Shown in pieces: positions 1-13,250 of a stretch of DNA of 64,000 bases. Source of the DNA: Triglochin maritima (taxonomy: Eukaryota > Streptophyta > Magnoliopsida > Alismatales > Juncaginaceae); contig OY821782.1 in NCBI GenBank assembly GCA_963682175.1, positions 394,501-458,500 of the forward strand. The letters run 5' to 3'. The position numbers and the translations under genes are program-made. Below the pieces are notes generated by a model. The model worked only from the letters and a program-made list of their open reading frames with translations, did no database searches and was not told the origin of the DNA. Each line of letters opens with the position of its first letter. Within the stretch, counting starts at the first letter, position 1.

Positions 1-295
1 GGAAACTCAGGCATTGTTGTTGCACCTTTTTCAGGATCGCAGTAGGTCCGGGTGGGTGGTGACCGAGGACGGAGCGCTTTGGAGTCGGATCATCTTCGGC
101 AGTTGCTAGACCGTACGACTACTTGTATTCTATTCCATTGTATCAGTATTGTAGTTGTACTTCTTTTGGAAAACTCCTTGTATTTTGGGTGCACCCGGAT
201 TTATATATTTATATATTAGTGACGTTCCCGCGTGAGTTGTCTGTTATGTTGGTTATTTTGAAATTTTAAATCTTCCGCTGTTTCGGGACGTTACA
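1..295 (+). mobile_element. Right end of a probable LTR retroelement (cut by window edge)
   Basis: The stretch ends in a run matching a retroelement LTR terminus: an AT-rich block, then TTTCGGGACGTTACA, with the terminal CA at 294-295. The inverted form of nearly the same text (AACATCCCGAAACATC) occurs at 44952, at the edge of the probable solo LTR there. No coding domain is visible and the left boundary lies outside the window. This is a pattern call only. Confidence 0.35.
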
Positions 296-639
296 AGATG
301 GAAGACTCAAATAGTTAGTGTCCATAAAAAGAAATTCCACACATGACATCTCAACCCAAGACGTTGCAAGATCTGACATTAGCATACTTTCAACAAAAAA
401 GACTACAGGTCTCACCTTGAGACGTTGCAAAATCTGAGATTTGCCTGGTTCCCATGGAGAAGAGGAGAATGTTGCCCCCATCCATTGAACTACTTGGTTT
501 GCCATCAATAGATGATATCAACCTAAAATAAAACAAAACGAAAATGATTAGGAAATCTACAAGGCAATGCCATTTGTGCCAGGACATGAACATTGGGATA
601 GATAGTGAGTACAAAAATAAATCATGACGGCTAAATATC

Positions 640-1160
640 AACACTATTGCAACTGACACCAACATCTGCATTTTACATTTCAAAACCTGATAGATAGACA
701 AAAACAACAAGTTCTGATAACCAAATTCCACGGCATCAAAGACTAGTAATGAAGCCTAAGAACTGCCGCACAATTGGAAGATCATTCAGTAACATCATTG
801 CAACCAACATTGAAAACCTATAGACTATAGTACTAATGAGTTCCAATGACCAAATTCCAAAGAATCGATGCTGGTAAGGAAGCCTAACAACCATAGCACA
901 GATGGAGATCATTCACTCACATCAAGATAACAGACACCAACATCTCTAGTATACACTTCAAAATCTAAAAGACAAAATCACGAGTTCTGGTCTCCAAGTC
1001 CAAAGACATAAACACTATCAGTGAAGCCTAAGAACCACAGATGGGAAATCATTCAGTGGCCTCACAACAACCAACACCTAAATCTCTAGCATGCACATTG
1101 AAATTTCTTACATACGAAATCACGAGTTTCGATAACCAAATTCCTAAGACATCAACACTT
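640..1160. repeat. Degenerate tandem repeat, period about 130-145 bp
   Basis: The marker GAAGCCTAA recurs at 751, 879 and 1023. A second marker, close to ACACCAACATCT, recurs near 655, 945 and 1075, always in the same order with AATCACGAGTTC-like and GATCATTCA-like text between. Copies differ at many positions, so the array is old. Similar phrases reappear at about 1335 and 1805, on both sides of the TRIM-like element, so that element probably inserted into the array. No coding potential is evident. Confidence 0.55.
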
Positions 1161-1433
1161 GCAATGTAACACCCAAAATATAGTCTAACATTGCCTATAA
1201 AGACATATTGGTTTACAAGCACGACAAAATCCAACTCAAGTATTTTGGCAATTGGGTCAGTAGACTCATGGATGAGGGAGAGGAACGGGGACGGGATGAT
1301 ACACACACAGATGGTAACCAATCCATTGCAGCCGATACCGACATCTACATCTTACATACTCCAATCACCGGAAGAAACTCCATTGAAAGTGCTTATGGAT
1401 CTCAGATGAGGCAACACAACACTACTCCAATTC

Positions 1434-1773
1434 TGTGAAATTTGGTTGGTCCAACACCTCAACAAAATCTAAGCACTTAGGTAAAATGTAGTGAATTCAA
1501 CTCTATTATAGAGTGTTGCACACATTTTTGTGTTTAACAATGTAGGACTAATTGTTCAACATTTCCCCGCACGCGTGAACGAGATTATTTTCTGTGTCTA
1601 TGTGTGGACAATATAGGTTGAAGTTGGCCCCCACAGGTCGATCGGCTTGCTCTGATACCATGTAAAATTTGGTTGGTCAAACACCTCAATAAAACTTAAG
1701 CAATTAGGTAAAGGATAGTGGATCTAATTATAAAGTGTTGAACGCATTTATGTGTGTTTAGCATTGCTCAACA
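1434..1773 (-). mobile_element. TRIM-like miniature LTR retrotransposon, minus orientation
   Basis: Two direct repeats of about 128 bp (1434-1561) and 113 bp (1661-1773) enclose under 100 bp. Read on the minus strand each begins TGTTGA and ends near ACA. The right copy is followed inward by TGGTATCAGAGC (1649-1660 on the minus strand), the standard primer binding site for initiator tRNA-Met. The left copy is preceded by the purine run GTGCGGGGAAA (1562-1572), a polypurine tract. LTR, PBS, PPT and LTR in this order within 340 bp and without an ORF is the definition of a TRIM. The LTRs differ clearly and no target-site duplication is visible, so the copy is old. Confidence 0.6.
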
Positions 1774-3000
1774 GATACGATCGTGCTGAGCTACACAATT
1801 TCAACTAATACAAACATCTCTGGTCCACGTTTCGAAGCCTAACCGGCGTATACAATTTTTTTGAAAAGATACGATTTATAACCGTCACAATCACAACGCA
1901 TCCACAGCTTACGATCGGAATCCAAACCGAATTCCGGTTTAAAAAACTTAAGAAGCTTTTAGAAGATAAGAGATCGTTACCTTACCTTCTCCCTTAATTT
2001 ACATTCGGAGGAGACGAAGATGTGAGATCGGAGGAATAGTGTAAGACGAGGTGGAGACCACAAACCCACCACACCACTCACTGACCATTCACATTGATTG
2101 CTCTCGGGAAGACGAAGCTTCTTATCGGGTCGGGCATCTTTGTAAGTTTCCTTTACGTACTAACAATTAAGTGACAGTAAACTATGAATTGATGTTGATT
2201 TGTGCTAATTGTAATTTCATAGGAATATCCAAAGTTTCCCTTGTGCACTTACAATCAAATAATATGAAGGAAAAAAAAAACTGTAAGCTATGTATATGCA
2301 TGTATGCTTTGGAAGCCTTTGTACTTTAATTTTGTATGAAAAGGAAAGATTAAAAACAATAAAGAACCCCCAACCCCATATGCTTTGATAATGATTAATG
2401 GCTTTGCAAGTGGAGCAAAGCTGAGGTTGATGCAATGCAATCAAGATCTCTCCGAAAATCCAAGTCCCAACCACTCTCCCAATTTTCCACTAACCATTCT
2501 AACAACTATAATATCTACTTCTCCAACTAACCCAACTTAATGTACTCACAATGTCACATGACACTTTACCCATCCATCTCATGGATTAGATGGACTTCAT
2601 CAAAAGAATACAACCAACTAACAAAAGTGTAACACAACACGAAATTAGGTAACTATTCATTCACATGTGTTTAGTGTCATTAGCTTAATAAATGACATAA
2701 GTATCCCGTCTATCGTCTGCAGGAGCAAGAGGAAGTCAAGCCATAGTAGTAACGTCCATACCGGTGCAGCCAAGAACATCCAAATGTAAACATGATTTGA
2801 TGCATTTGCTATAGTAAACACTAATTGAATGATTTGATGCATTTGCTATAGTAAACAAACATCTAAGAAAATTGCAAAGTAAACATCTAAAATTCTTGTC
2901 TTGGGAGATATGAGTTTTGGTCAACATGGGACAAAATGTAACTACCAAAAGTTTGTTGGGGGAATTTACGATTTTTTATTCACAAAATATAATAATTACT
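1774..3000. other. Intergenic, no gene recognised
   Basis: AT-rich sequence without a convincing exon. Around 1985-2130 the minus strand shows a pyrimidine-rich leader-like stretch followed by a donor-like GTAAGGTAAC, which could be the first exon of an untranslated minus-strand transcript divergent from the HVA22-like gene. I cannot support a protein from it. A 26-bp phrase (GATTTGATGCATTTGCTA and flanks) is repeated at about 2797 and 2831. Confidence 0.4.
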
Positions 3001-3546
3001 TATTCCACCTCTCTCTCTCTCTTTCTCTGTTTCTTAGATGCTATTATAGCGCCAAATCGTCTCTTGGAAGCAACCGCTTCTCTCAACCTCACTTCTCCTC
3101 ATCATCATCATTCGCTCTCACCTCCAAAACCTGTTGTTCTACTTCGTGGGTCTCAAGCCTTCCTTCTTCCCATCCTCGTCCTTGTCTGCAAAAAAAATAA
3201 AAATAAAATAAAATAGGTTCCTGTTTTTTTTTGTTCTATGGTCGGAGACATTGATCCGACAATTATTCCCTTGGAAGGTCGGAATCGAGATATAAGAGGT
3301 TCGTTTGGATTTGGGTCGGTGTCGGTTTTTGGGTTCCGATTGCGGTTCGTGTGATCGAGCGAGCCAATGTGGTTTGATTTTGCCCTGTTTGTTTTTTTTC
3401 TTTTTTTCAAAAAATAAGTTCTTTTATGAATGTTGTTTGGGTTAATTACGATTGAAATTGAACACCCAAAATCATGTTGATTGTGATAACAAGTTTTGAT
3501 GATGGATTCGTGTTGTTTTTGTTGTTTGTCTCAGATTTAGGTGAAA
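3000..3546 (+). promoter_or_regulatory. Proximal promoter and leader of the HVA22-like gene
   Basis: A CT microsatellite at about 3010-3030 (typical of plant core promoters) precedes a pyrimidine-rich leader. A candidate 5'-UTR intron ends at the acceptor TTTGTCTCAG (AG at 3533-3534), leaving 12 bases of leader before the ATG at 3547. I see no clear TATA box. The transcription start is not determined. Confidence 0.4.
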
Positions 3547-5465
3547 ATGTTGGGGGAGTTCATCGCCCAAATTCTAGGGTATGCAGCTCTTCCTTTTAAT
3601 TAGTTAGATAATTTTGTTGTTTTTATATTATTCGATTTATAAGATTTTATTTTTGTGCGATTTCAGGTTGGTTCTGGGATATGTGTACCCTGCTTTTGAA
3701 TGTTTCAAAACAATTGAGAGGAATAGGCATGGTTCTGAGCACCTAATGTTCTGGTGCCAATACTGGTAATGCCTCTCAATTTTTAAGACACTTTTTGCAA
3801 AAATTATTTTGTGGTCGTATTCTATTAGTTAGACAGATCACGTTCTCGAACGACTGTCCTTTGTTGTGTGACAAATAAGTGTAGAGTCTCGACCAACTTC
3901 ATAACGGACAACGACCAGTTGACACTTGAATTTGCATTTGGTTACTTACTAAGCTTTATAATGATATTGTTTCAGTTAACTTGGCATAGTCAGCTAATTT
4001 AAGTCAATGTCAACATCTCTATCTACTTTGGTTACCAATCAATTCAATAGCTCTTTACATCAACATGTCACTACTTCCAAAGTACTTAATGGTATGGCTG
4101 GAATTAATTATTCATGTCAATGTTTACTAGTACATTTTTATAAATGAAGCACTGTTACATACTGATCTTAAAAAAAGATTGGTTGAACCACTCGTGCTTT
4201 TCTGGTTGCCAAGTCCACTCTAGCTGGCTTGTATCCTAAGATTCTAACATGTCTCATGGTTGCATTGCTAATTATAAGATAATAGTCAAAGTAGTATAAT
4301 ATTTTCTCAACTTTCACATTCTCTTCTTTGTTCCATTACCAAATTATTGGCTACCACTCAAAACTATCTTCCAATCAATAATTCAGTTCTGGGTTTCCCT
4401 ACTTACTGGTAATTAACGAACATTATCTCACTATATCAGTAAAATGACTGGTCTGACAACACCAAATATCTAGTGATGTAAAGAATTTACCTGAACTCCC
4501 AATATTACCTAATTATGAGAAAACTGAAACTAATCAAGTCTCTGAATGTCGTCACTACAGGGTCATAATTGCAATACTGACTGCTTTAGAGAAATTCGGC
4601 GATATATTCGTTTCTTGGTAATCGTCTAATCCCAATCACAATCCGTTGCCTCTCCAAATTTCCTGTCTTGAATTTTATCTTACCATGTTAATTGTAACCA
4701 GGGTACCTCTCTACGGAGAAGCGAAACTCGCATTCATTGTCTACTTGTGGCATCCGAAAACAAGGGTAATTCAACAGCCAACCGACATGTTTCATTCTAA
4801 CACTCTAATGTTAAACATGTTCTTATACTGCCTATGTTCCTCCTCAATGTCAGGGAACCATTTATATCTACAATAGAGTAGTGAGGCCATTCATGGCTCA
4901 ACACGAGATGGATGTTGAGAAGAGATTGCAAGGAATGCTGACTAAATCTATAGACTTGCTTCTGTTCTACATTAAGCATTTTACCGACAAAGGGCAGTCG
5001 ATCGCGTTTGAGATCCTCAATCACATCCTCTCGCGTTCCATGTGCTCCTCAACCACCCCCGAGGTTCGCAAATCGAAAATTCTCTAATAATCTGACACAA
5101 ATTTTTTATTGTATTGCCGAAAAATGCAATGAAAATTAAGCCGATTAGTGTTCTGATTATGTTTTTTTCTTTTGGTCATTCGACTTATGAAGAAGGTAGA
5201 TAAGATGGTGTCTGAAGGAACAAAAAGGCGAATGGCTGCGAGTCCACCACCACTGGCTTCTCCTAAGCCTTCTGGGTGGAAAGGGAGGTCAATATTTAAA
5301 CGGTCAACGTCAAGTAGAAATTCAAGGGCAGTAGATATGGATGATGATGATGAATTTCAACTAAGCAAGATTGAAGAAGCACTTCGGGCTGCTGGCGTCA
5401 ACCTCAAGGAGATCAGCAGACCAAACACAAGAAATAGATTTACTAGATCTCAGACATTTAGATAG
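3547..5465 (+). CDS. HVA22-like protein (TB2/DP1/HVA22 family, i/j type)
   Basis: Six exons: 3547-3578, 3667-3765, 4561-4617, 4702-4765, 4854-5063 and about 5196-5465. They join in frame to roughly 243 aa. The family consists of hairpin-membrane proteins related to yeast Yop1p and animal REEPs that shape tubular ER; the founding barley gene is induced by ABA and stress. Seen here: an N-terminus MLGEFIAQILGLVLGYVYPA, the FKTIERN segment, WCQYWVIIAILTALE, and VPLYGEAKLAFIVYLWHP, which are the family hallmarks in the right order, followed by the conserved region ending in FMAQHE. The last exon encodes a polar tail with an Asp run and an SPPPLASPKPSG-like stretch, typical of the longer i/j members. 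The start of the last exon is the least certain junction (AAG at 5193 or GTA at 5196). The family call is secure. Confidence 0.9.
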
Positions 5466-8400
5466 AATTGTTTTCTTTTTTTAAAATATCATTAAGATAG
5501 ATTCTGTACATTGGTCATTGGTGTCTGTCTGCTTATGTTTCTTCATAAGTCATGTTCATAGAATTACATGAGAATAGTTGGGAAAGTAAACAAATCTGTT
5601 ACTGAAAAAAAATAGAACAGATATGTAACTGCACTTCAAATTTGTTGGATTTGGTGCAAATTTAGGACGGTATTTGTTTGGTGTCACGGCATTCTGCTAA
5701 TTTTTTTAATATATTTCATTGCTTCACTCTTTTTTTACGACAATTGTCAGAATAAGATGCCAACTGAGTCATTTGCGGTTGGTCTTGAGGAGTCGAGGTG
5801 TGGACTGGGAAAATCAAGAAACTATTTTAAAAAAAACTTCGAAATATGTAATGCTATTTTTTATATAAAATGTACTTCAAATTCTTATCGATTGTTACCA
5901 TTTATCATGTAATCAAACATCTGATCCCCCTGTAATGGGTCAACTATCTACCACTTCAAAACAAAAACAAAAACAAAAAACAAAATAAAATAAAATTGAG
6001 GCAAGAGACATGTTGTGTGAAGACTGAAGACCTACATGACCACATCCTATGAGAAGAATACAGACCCATTAGACTTCCCAACCGATATAAGAGGAATCAA
6101 GTCAGTTGGAGATCAAAATTAGATATGTGATCATGATTGTCTCTTACAACATGAACAATTATTACAATTTTCAACTCTTCTATTCGATCATGGGTCAATT
6201 GGAAGCAACCTATTTGCTATAACAAGGGTAAGATTACCTAAACTCGACCTCATTACACTAGTCGGGGTAGTACCCTTTTTGAGTCTTTCGTGTAACATTG
6301 ACATTCACGTCTCCTATTTCATCTCTAATTATCACAACAGAATTCTATTCTTGCGCGTAAATTGTATCAAACAAATTTCATAATGCAATGATTGCCATCG
6401 ATCATTATGATCATGTAAATAGATATTCATTGAAATTACACTAAGTCCGAGGAACCAAAACATGTGGACTCAAGTAGGAAGAGTTGTTGCACCACCCAAG
6501 TTTCTAAAGACACGAGAGAACATCATATCTACATCCAATTCATATTTGCACTAGCCCAAGTTGGCAACACACCTCATCTATCAAACACTTCCACTTACAC
6601 ATCACCCCACTATAATAGTAGCACTTGTGTTGTTGTAACAATCATAGTTCTCTAGTGAAAAAGAATGATACATGGCCCACCCAAAAAATATCCTTGTTTT
6701 GTTTTTGTTCTTTTGGTCAACCTGCATGTTATGTTATTCCCACAATTAGAATATAAGAATTTTAGATTATGTTTTTGTGTCTCATTTGACTCTAATGATG
6801 GGATGTTGGTGTTAATACCTGCCACTTTGTTGCGGGTTTGGAGCTTGTAGAGTGACTTTGTGTTTGTAGGAGTTTTGCATGTTCCAGGTGATTAGGATTT
6901 TTGTAGGTGGATGCGCACCTTCTGTGCTCAACTTCTGACTTTGAACATTGCAGGTGTTTGATTTTATGCCACAGACAGCATATTTTATCTCAGTGAAATG
7001 GAGCAGGAGGTACATGTATTGTTTGTTGTTATTTGCACTAGATGTTACAACTAATATCTAATGTTTGTTTGAGAAGGGTTTATTATCTTGGTGTTCGAGA
7101 AGGGTTCATTCCTTGATTGCTCAAATTTAATTTTCCATGCATGGTGTTTTTATCTGCCATTGGCTGATGGTATATATCTGCTCTTGATTTCGGAAACATT
7201 AACATTTGGTTCTGTTCATGAACACAATTCAGGGTCAAGTAAAAGAAGAATATTTATTCTCTCTCCATAAATCTTTCAAAAGAGACATATATTGTTGGAG
7301 AACTTATATGAAATATGTAACTTTTACCAATATGATATCACTTAGATAAGAGACTAAGAGAGAAGTATTAGAAAAATCAATTAGTTGCTCTTAATTGTTT
7401 TCAAACAACAAAGATCCTTTGATTGGTGGTCATAGACTACCCTCTGTAGAACATTTTTTCTAGTGTAATTTTTTTTATTTTCTTATAAGAAAGTATGGCG
7501 AACAGCTTATCTGAACGGGGCTAGCTAGTATGGTATTATATGTAATCAAACACGCCATCTAAGAAACGAAAATTTGGTATGGAAGAGCAATTCAAAAGGA
7601 AAATAAGCTCAAATTTAAATGTCTTGAATTGTTAATGCATCACCACAATGTTGATTAAGTTTTGAATCTTCTGATAGAAAAAGGATCCGAACAATTTGTG
7701 TACCTTCCGATCCTTACACAGCAGAGAAAAGGTCAGAAGGTGGGACTACGCTTCCAAGTCGAAAGATAATTTTATCAAGCTGGATTAAGATGAGAATTGA
7801 GGCATGGCATGCCTTGGGCATATGTTCCTATATTCATTGTAATGGAGCAGTGAATGGTCCACCTTCCACAGCAGGAATTCCAACATCCGCCACCAAACAA
7901 AAGCGAATGCTGAGAAGCACAAATCACTAAACCAATGCCATAATCTCACGTACGGAAAGAGCCAAGCAGAGATACCTTGATAAGGCTCTGATGGAGGCAC
8001 AAGAATGGAATATGAAAATGACTTTTAACTGGCTGGGGAGTCTTCACTATATCCCCAATGTAAGTTTTATTTCATGACTAAAACCATGTCATTGTTACCA
8101 TCATACCAAAAAGGTTAACACGACAGAATATTAAACGGAATGGAATGGTTCATTCTCGAAGTTAAGAAATATACAAAACAGAAACGAAATTGAGTGCAAC
8201 ATGGTTGCTCCTTTGACTGGGAATTGGTGATTATAGTAAGAACAACTTAGAATGATCATGAGCTGGCTTCGAGAATGTGATGGTCGTTTTCAGATTCTAA
8301 TCCTTATTCATTTTTAGATGATTATGAACTTGGAGAATGCCATTGAGTTGCTTTTGTATTACTATTCTAGGAAATAATTGACATGCAAAAAACAACAAAC

Positions 8401-9352
8401 TATCATTTAGTTGACTTCTCAACCTCCCTTTATAAAGTTGGTAACTTATACCATGAGATAAGTGTTGTACATCAACATTTTGTAATTTCATATTAATTAA
8501 TAGTATTATATTTGAGTGCCTAAAGTTAAATATGGTAACATTTTGAGTAATTGACTTGGATATGAGATCCACTCACTGTCATATTCAGATGGTGAGATGT
8601 TTCAATTTGGATAGAATTTTTTCAAACCATCCTACCACAGTGCCACAAATTGGTCAGGAATGTGAATCTACATTCGGCCTTTTGTCATGACCGATAAAAG
8701 CCTTCTTGCAAGTATATCTCCGATAGTTTGAATTTACATTGTTATCTTACATTCTTAACCTAGTCGAAAATTCATTACTTAGTCATCTAGGCCTGTCATA
8801 TCTGACTCCTCATTTTGAGTGTCAAAACTTTCTGTGTCTTCATAGTTCTTCAGTATGTCATTATGACGATTCAGTGGACGGGGTTATCAGAAGAAAAAGG
8901 AGCTCACCCACAACTTGGTTTCAGTTTGCAAGTGAACAATAGGGTCCAGAGCACCATCTCACAGCAGTCCCACTGAACAATACTAGATGAAGAACCAATT
9001 TGCCGAAGTTTTCTTATCCTTGTTGACAAGTAGGATCAATATCCTTTCCACTTCCACATCTTAGCTAGCCATCACAATCCTCTCCATAAAGTACTTTACA
9101 GCAATCACGCCTCGTTCTTCTCGCGTTGCTTGGAAAAGCTCAAAGGCAATTACCACAAATTCAATGATCCATCTTCCCTAAAGGTTCGCATCGTGGCATT
9201 TTCCTTACATTTTATATTCCTTGGAATGTCATATATTGTGTCATATTTTGTCTCTATATATACCTCCCTTTCCAACATCTTTACTCACTCAAGTGTAGTG
9301 CTACTAAAACTTTCAGTTCCATCCCTTAGAGATATTTTTACTCCACTAACTA
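5466..9352. other. Long intergenic region between the HVA22-like gene and ALMT
   Basis: About 3.9 kb, AT-rich, with only short random ORFs. I found no domain, splice-linked exon pair, tRNA or convincing repeat boundary. The last few hundred bases must hold the ALMT promoter; TATATATA-like text lies at about 9256, roughly 100 bp upstream of the ATG. Confidence 0.6.
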
Positions 9353-11551
9353 ATGGAGTTGTTTTTCATAGAGAAACTAAAAGATGGAGTGATTGGAGTA
9401 TTGAATAAGGTGAAGAAAGTTGCAGTAGATGATCCGAGAAGAGTCATCCACTCTATCAAAGTGGGATTGGCGCTTACATTTGTGTCGGTATTCTATTATG
9501 TCAACCCTTTGTATGATGGATTTGGAGTGTCAACTATGTGGGCTGTGATCACTGTTGTATTTGTTATGGAATATACTGTTGGTAGGTTTTTCAGTTACTT
9601 ATTTGATTCTTAATGTTTACTTTATTTTAACATATGTCTGCTCCTTGGCATACTTTACGATACTTTTACATTTTATAGGTTTATCTTTTTCCTCTGCTAA
9701 AATGACTGCACTCTTTTCTGACTGATCTTTTATAGTTTGTTATGTATCATGATATCATATGTTTTGTCTAATTTAGGTGGAACCTTGGGGAGAAGTTTCA
9801 ACAGAGTGTTCGCAACACTCGTTGCTGGTGCACTTGGAGTTGGTGTTCATCATTTGGCTGTCCTGTCCGGATCAAGAGGAGAGCCAATTATTCTTGGATC
9901 CTTCGTATTCTTACTAGGTAAGATGTTTGTGCCGAAAATTCAAATGCACCTAACTCAGAGACAATTAATTAAATGAGTATATATTAGTCAAAATGGGGAA
10001 GCAAATATAAATGATTGTTTTGTTAATTGTTGCAGCTTCTGGGGCAACATTCTCGCGGTTTATACCAGGTATCAAGGCGAAGTACGACTACGGTGTGGTC
10101 ATATTCATCCTGACATTTAGCCTCGTAGCAATTTCAAGTTATCGAGTGGACGAACTTCTAACGTTCGCTCACCAGAGACTCTCAACTGTTGCCATAGGCG
10201 GTGCTTTATGCATAATAATCTCAATCGGTGTGTGTCCAGTGTGGGCGGGAGGAGAGCTTCATGATCTCATTGCTCTCAATTTGGATGAACTTGCCACACA
10301 CTTGGATGGTAATAATACACAAATATAACAACTATATATTTTTGATAAACATTTCATCCAACTTTAGAATAATTTCCAGGATTGGCATCAGATTATTTCG
10401 AGGAAAAAGGATTGGAGAATAAGGCCCACCTTCATCAAGCTTATAAAAGTGTTCTGAACTCAAAAACCAACGAGGAATCGCTGGTAGGCCATCACTTCTT
10501 TTCTATCTCCTACGTGGAATCTTAAAGTCCAAGTTGATAGCAATGACAGAAAAAAGGTTACCCATGAAAGAGTTGTCTTTGAAATCCATCTGTGTTCCCT
10601 TTCTTAATAAAGCAAAGTTCTTGTCTTGATGGATGTATGAACCCATGATCACCACTCGTGTTTATATCACTGTCGATATCTCAGTATACTTTTTATGCTT
10701 ACTTAATAGGGAAAGTGTGAACAAAGAGGTTCACATAATGATATATCTTTATTGAGATGCTTGAAACAAAATGATTCCCAAGTACATTTCTTGCCACTTT
10801 GGTCAATTTTTTCTCTAGAATTTGAAGTTGGAAGCTTCTATTAGACTTCGATTTATAATTTGATACATGAGCAAATATGGTTTTGATGCTGCAGGCTAAT
10901 TTGGCTAGATGGGAACCGGGGCATTGCAAATTCAGCTTTAGGCATCCATGGAAGAAGTACCTAAATGTTGGAGCCTCGGCTCGTCAATGTGCTTATTACC
11001 TTGAGGCCCTGAATGCTCATATCACCAAATCTAAAGTCGAGGTAATCCCTGGAAAAAATATACATCATGCTTTTTATAAAAAAGTGGTCCCTGGGGATTA
11101 TCGACCATGAAAAACATTGTGAATTACTAGTCAGGATTACATAACATCGTGCATCAAAATGCAGGCATCATCAGAATCACAACGAAAAATTCAAGAAGTG
11201 TGCAAGGAGATGTGTTTGGAGTCTAGTACAGCACTGAGGGAATTGTCTATCGCCATTCGGACGATGACAATATCGATGATAGCCGATACACATGTTGCAG
11301 CATCCACCGCCTTAATCAGCAGCCTAAATAACATACTTTTACAGGGTGACATGCTGTCTGATGTCCTCCATGTTGCCACCATAGGATCCATACTAACGGA
11401 AGTGGTCATAAGCACACAGAAAATTGCAAAATCGACTGAAGAACTCGCCCTCTCTGCAGGTTTTAAGAATGTGATCGCACTCCCCAAGGCCACAGTGAAG
11501 CCAATTTCAGAAGATGAAGGCAATAACCATGTCTCTATTAGAGTAGAATGA
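9353..11551 (+). CDS. Aluminium-activated malate transporter (ALMT family anion channel)
   Basis: Six exons: 9353-9581, 9777-9917, 10036-10308, 10380-10483, 10895-11041 and 11165-11551. They total 1281 nt, 426 aa and a stop, with all GT/AG junctions in phase. ALMTs are plant anion channels of the plasma membrane or tonoplast that carry malate in aluminium tolerance, guard-cell movement and vacuolar storage. Visible: the N-terminal [20 protein letters not shown] block starting the first membrane helix, [15 protein letters not shown], then [20 protein letters not shown] and further hydrophobic helices up to about residue 215. The family-specific WEP motif (in [10 protein letters not shown]) opens the cytosolic helical C-terminal half. 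The length is on the short side for the family (usually 430-560) and resembles the ALMT2/7/8/10 type more than the long ALMT12 type. Whether Al3+ activates it cannot be read from sequence. Confidence 0.93.
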
Positions 11552-13250
11552 TGCCAATCTCACTAATGCACATTAGACTTGGGTTTTAACTTTTAAGGTT
11601 AACTAGACTAGTTGGTCCTAAGTTGCCGGAAACTAATTTAATTGTCGTTAGACGATAATGTCTATTGCAATCATAATTTGGGATGCCAAAATAATGTCTT
11701 TGGCTTTTATGGAATGTGTATTCGTATCTAGTTTGTACTATTGCACTAGAATTTTTTTGTGGTGAATGGCTGACCAAAGATCATCATTTTCAGTTTCTAA
11801 ATTTACTTTTTCAGATGCAAATGCTGAATCTACTTATTTCAGAAACAAACTCACTTTTTAATTTGTACAGTATGCTTTTCAAGAGGAACCGTCATTTGGG
11901 ATTAATCTTTTTTCTATTAATAAATCCGAAAAAGTGATATTTAGGTAATACTACAAGATCTTGAAATGGAAAGAGTGGTTGCAAATGAATACGAATGAGC
12001 AGCATATCAACTTTCCTCCTGATCACCTTATCTTTCCCCCCTGCTGTCTCAATTCTGCTTATAAAGAAAGTTAAAATTGGCCCACTTATCTTTCTCAAAT
12101 AAAAAATGCTGTTTATTTGTGTATTACATGAGCTAGTGTTCTTATTATAACTTTAATGAAGTTATGTCATTTCTATTAAGTTCTTCATTATATCATTTCT
12201 AGCAACTTGAAAATTCCAGCCTATATCAATTAAACAACACCACTGTTTAAATTCTCATGAAACATGTTAGCAACTTGATGTTTCCAGAAGTCGAAATTCA
12301 ACCAAACAACTTGGTACTACAATTTCACCTATGGCTTCACCACCCCAGCTGTCTTTTCTCAAGAAAGCAAAATGGAGGTTCTGGTTGGTGTATAGGTCAA
12401 CCTATTAACATTTTTATTGCAAAAGAAACCATCACCACCAAGCTATAATTCTATAAAGAGTTCCACTAATAACAACATGTTGGGACACACATCAGCACTT
12501 GGATGTTTACATGTCTGTTCAGCAACACCAGGGCTGAGAAGCCTGCCTGTTGGACTCATTGGAATCCTTCATTGTCATCAACTAGAGAGTTGGTAGGGTG
12601 GAAGGGTTGTGGTCTCAGTGGTCCGTTCCATTCAGATTGAAGTGGAGGTGAAATCCAGAAGGATAACAGAATCTATAACCTCAGGAATTCTCTGAACATG
12701 AGATTCTGAGAAGTGACAGATGAGTCATTTTGTTGCAGAATCCACTACGGAGTACCAAGACTATCTTACCCACAACAGGGACCACTTCAAACCAACTTAA
12801 CAGAACACATACCATGACTTCGGTAATTGCTATTGTTGGCCCCGAATAGGTGGGATTAGGAGAGTTTTGTCTGATAAACCAAACTCAAGCATCTTGAACA
12901 CCAAATTCATATTTTTATTCTGCAGTTTCCCACATGCTTTTCCTCTGCAGTTTAACAAGTGCTCCTTGCAACTTGCAAGAAATAAATGCATATCATCCAC
13001 AAGACTTCCACATATTTAAATATTTTTTATTACAAGAAAAAATAGGACTTCCTCAAGACTTCTTTGCTAAACTAAAACACACAACATTCGTGGAGAATTA
13101 ACAAAAAGGAGCTTTGTATTACAGTATCTCAAGTTAGTTACAAAAATAAATAAATAATAAGAACACGTTAAGAGCTCCACTCACCCCGCCAATATTTACA
13201 ATCAACTCAAGTTGATACATCAGACGTATTTACAGTGTGTATCCTTACAA
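11552..13250. other. Convergent intergenic region (ALMT and DGD1 3' flanks)
   Basis: ALMT ends from the left and DGD1 from the right, so this holds both 3' UTRs and terminators. An AATAAA-like signal for DGD1 is plausible around 13145-13160 on the minus strand. No coding domain, repeat boundary or RNA gene was recognised in the middle. Confidence 0.5.

Noticed and set aside
11191..11523. 110-codon minus-strand ORF opposite the last ALMT exon
   Set aside because: Antisense shadow of a conserved ALMT exon, without its own domain or promoter.
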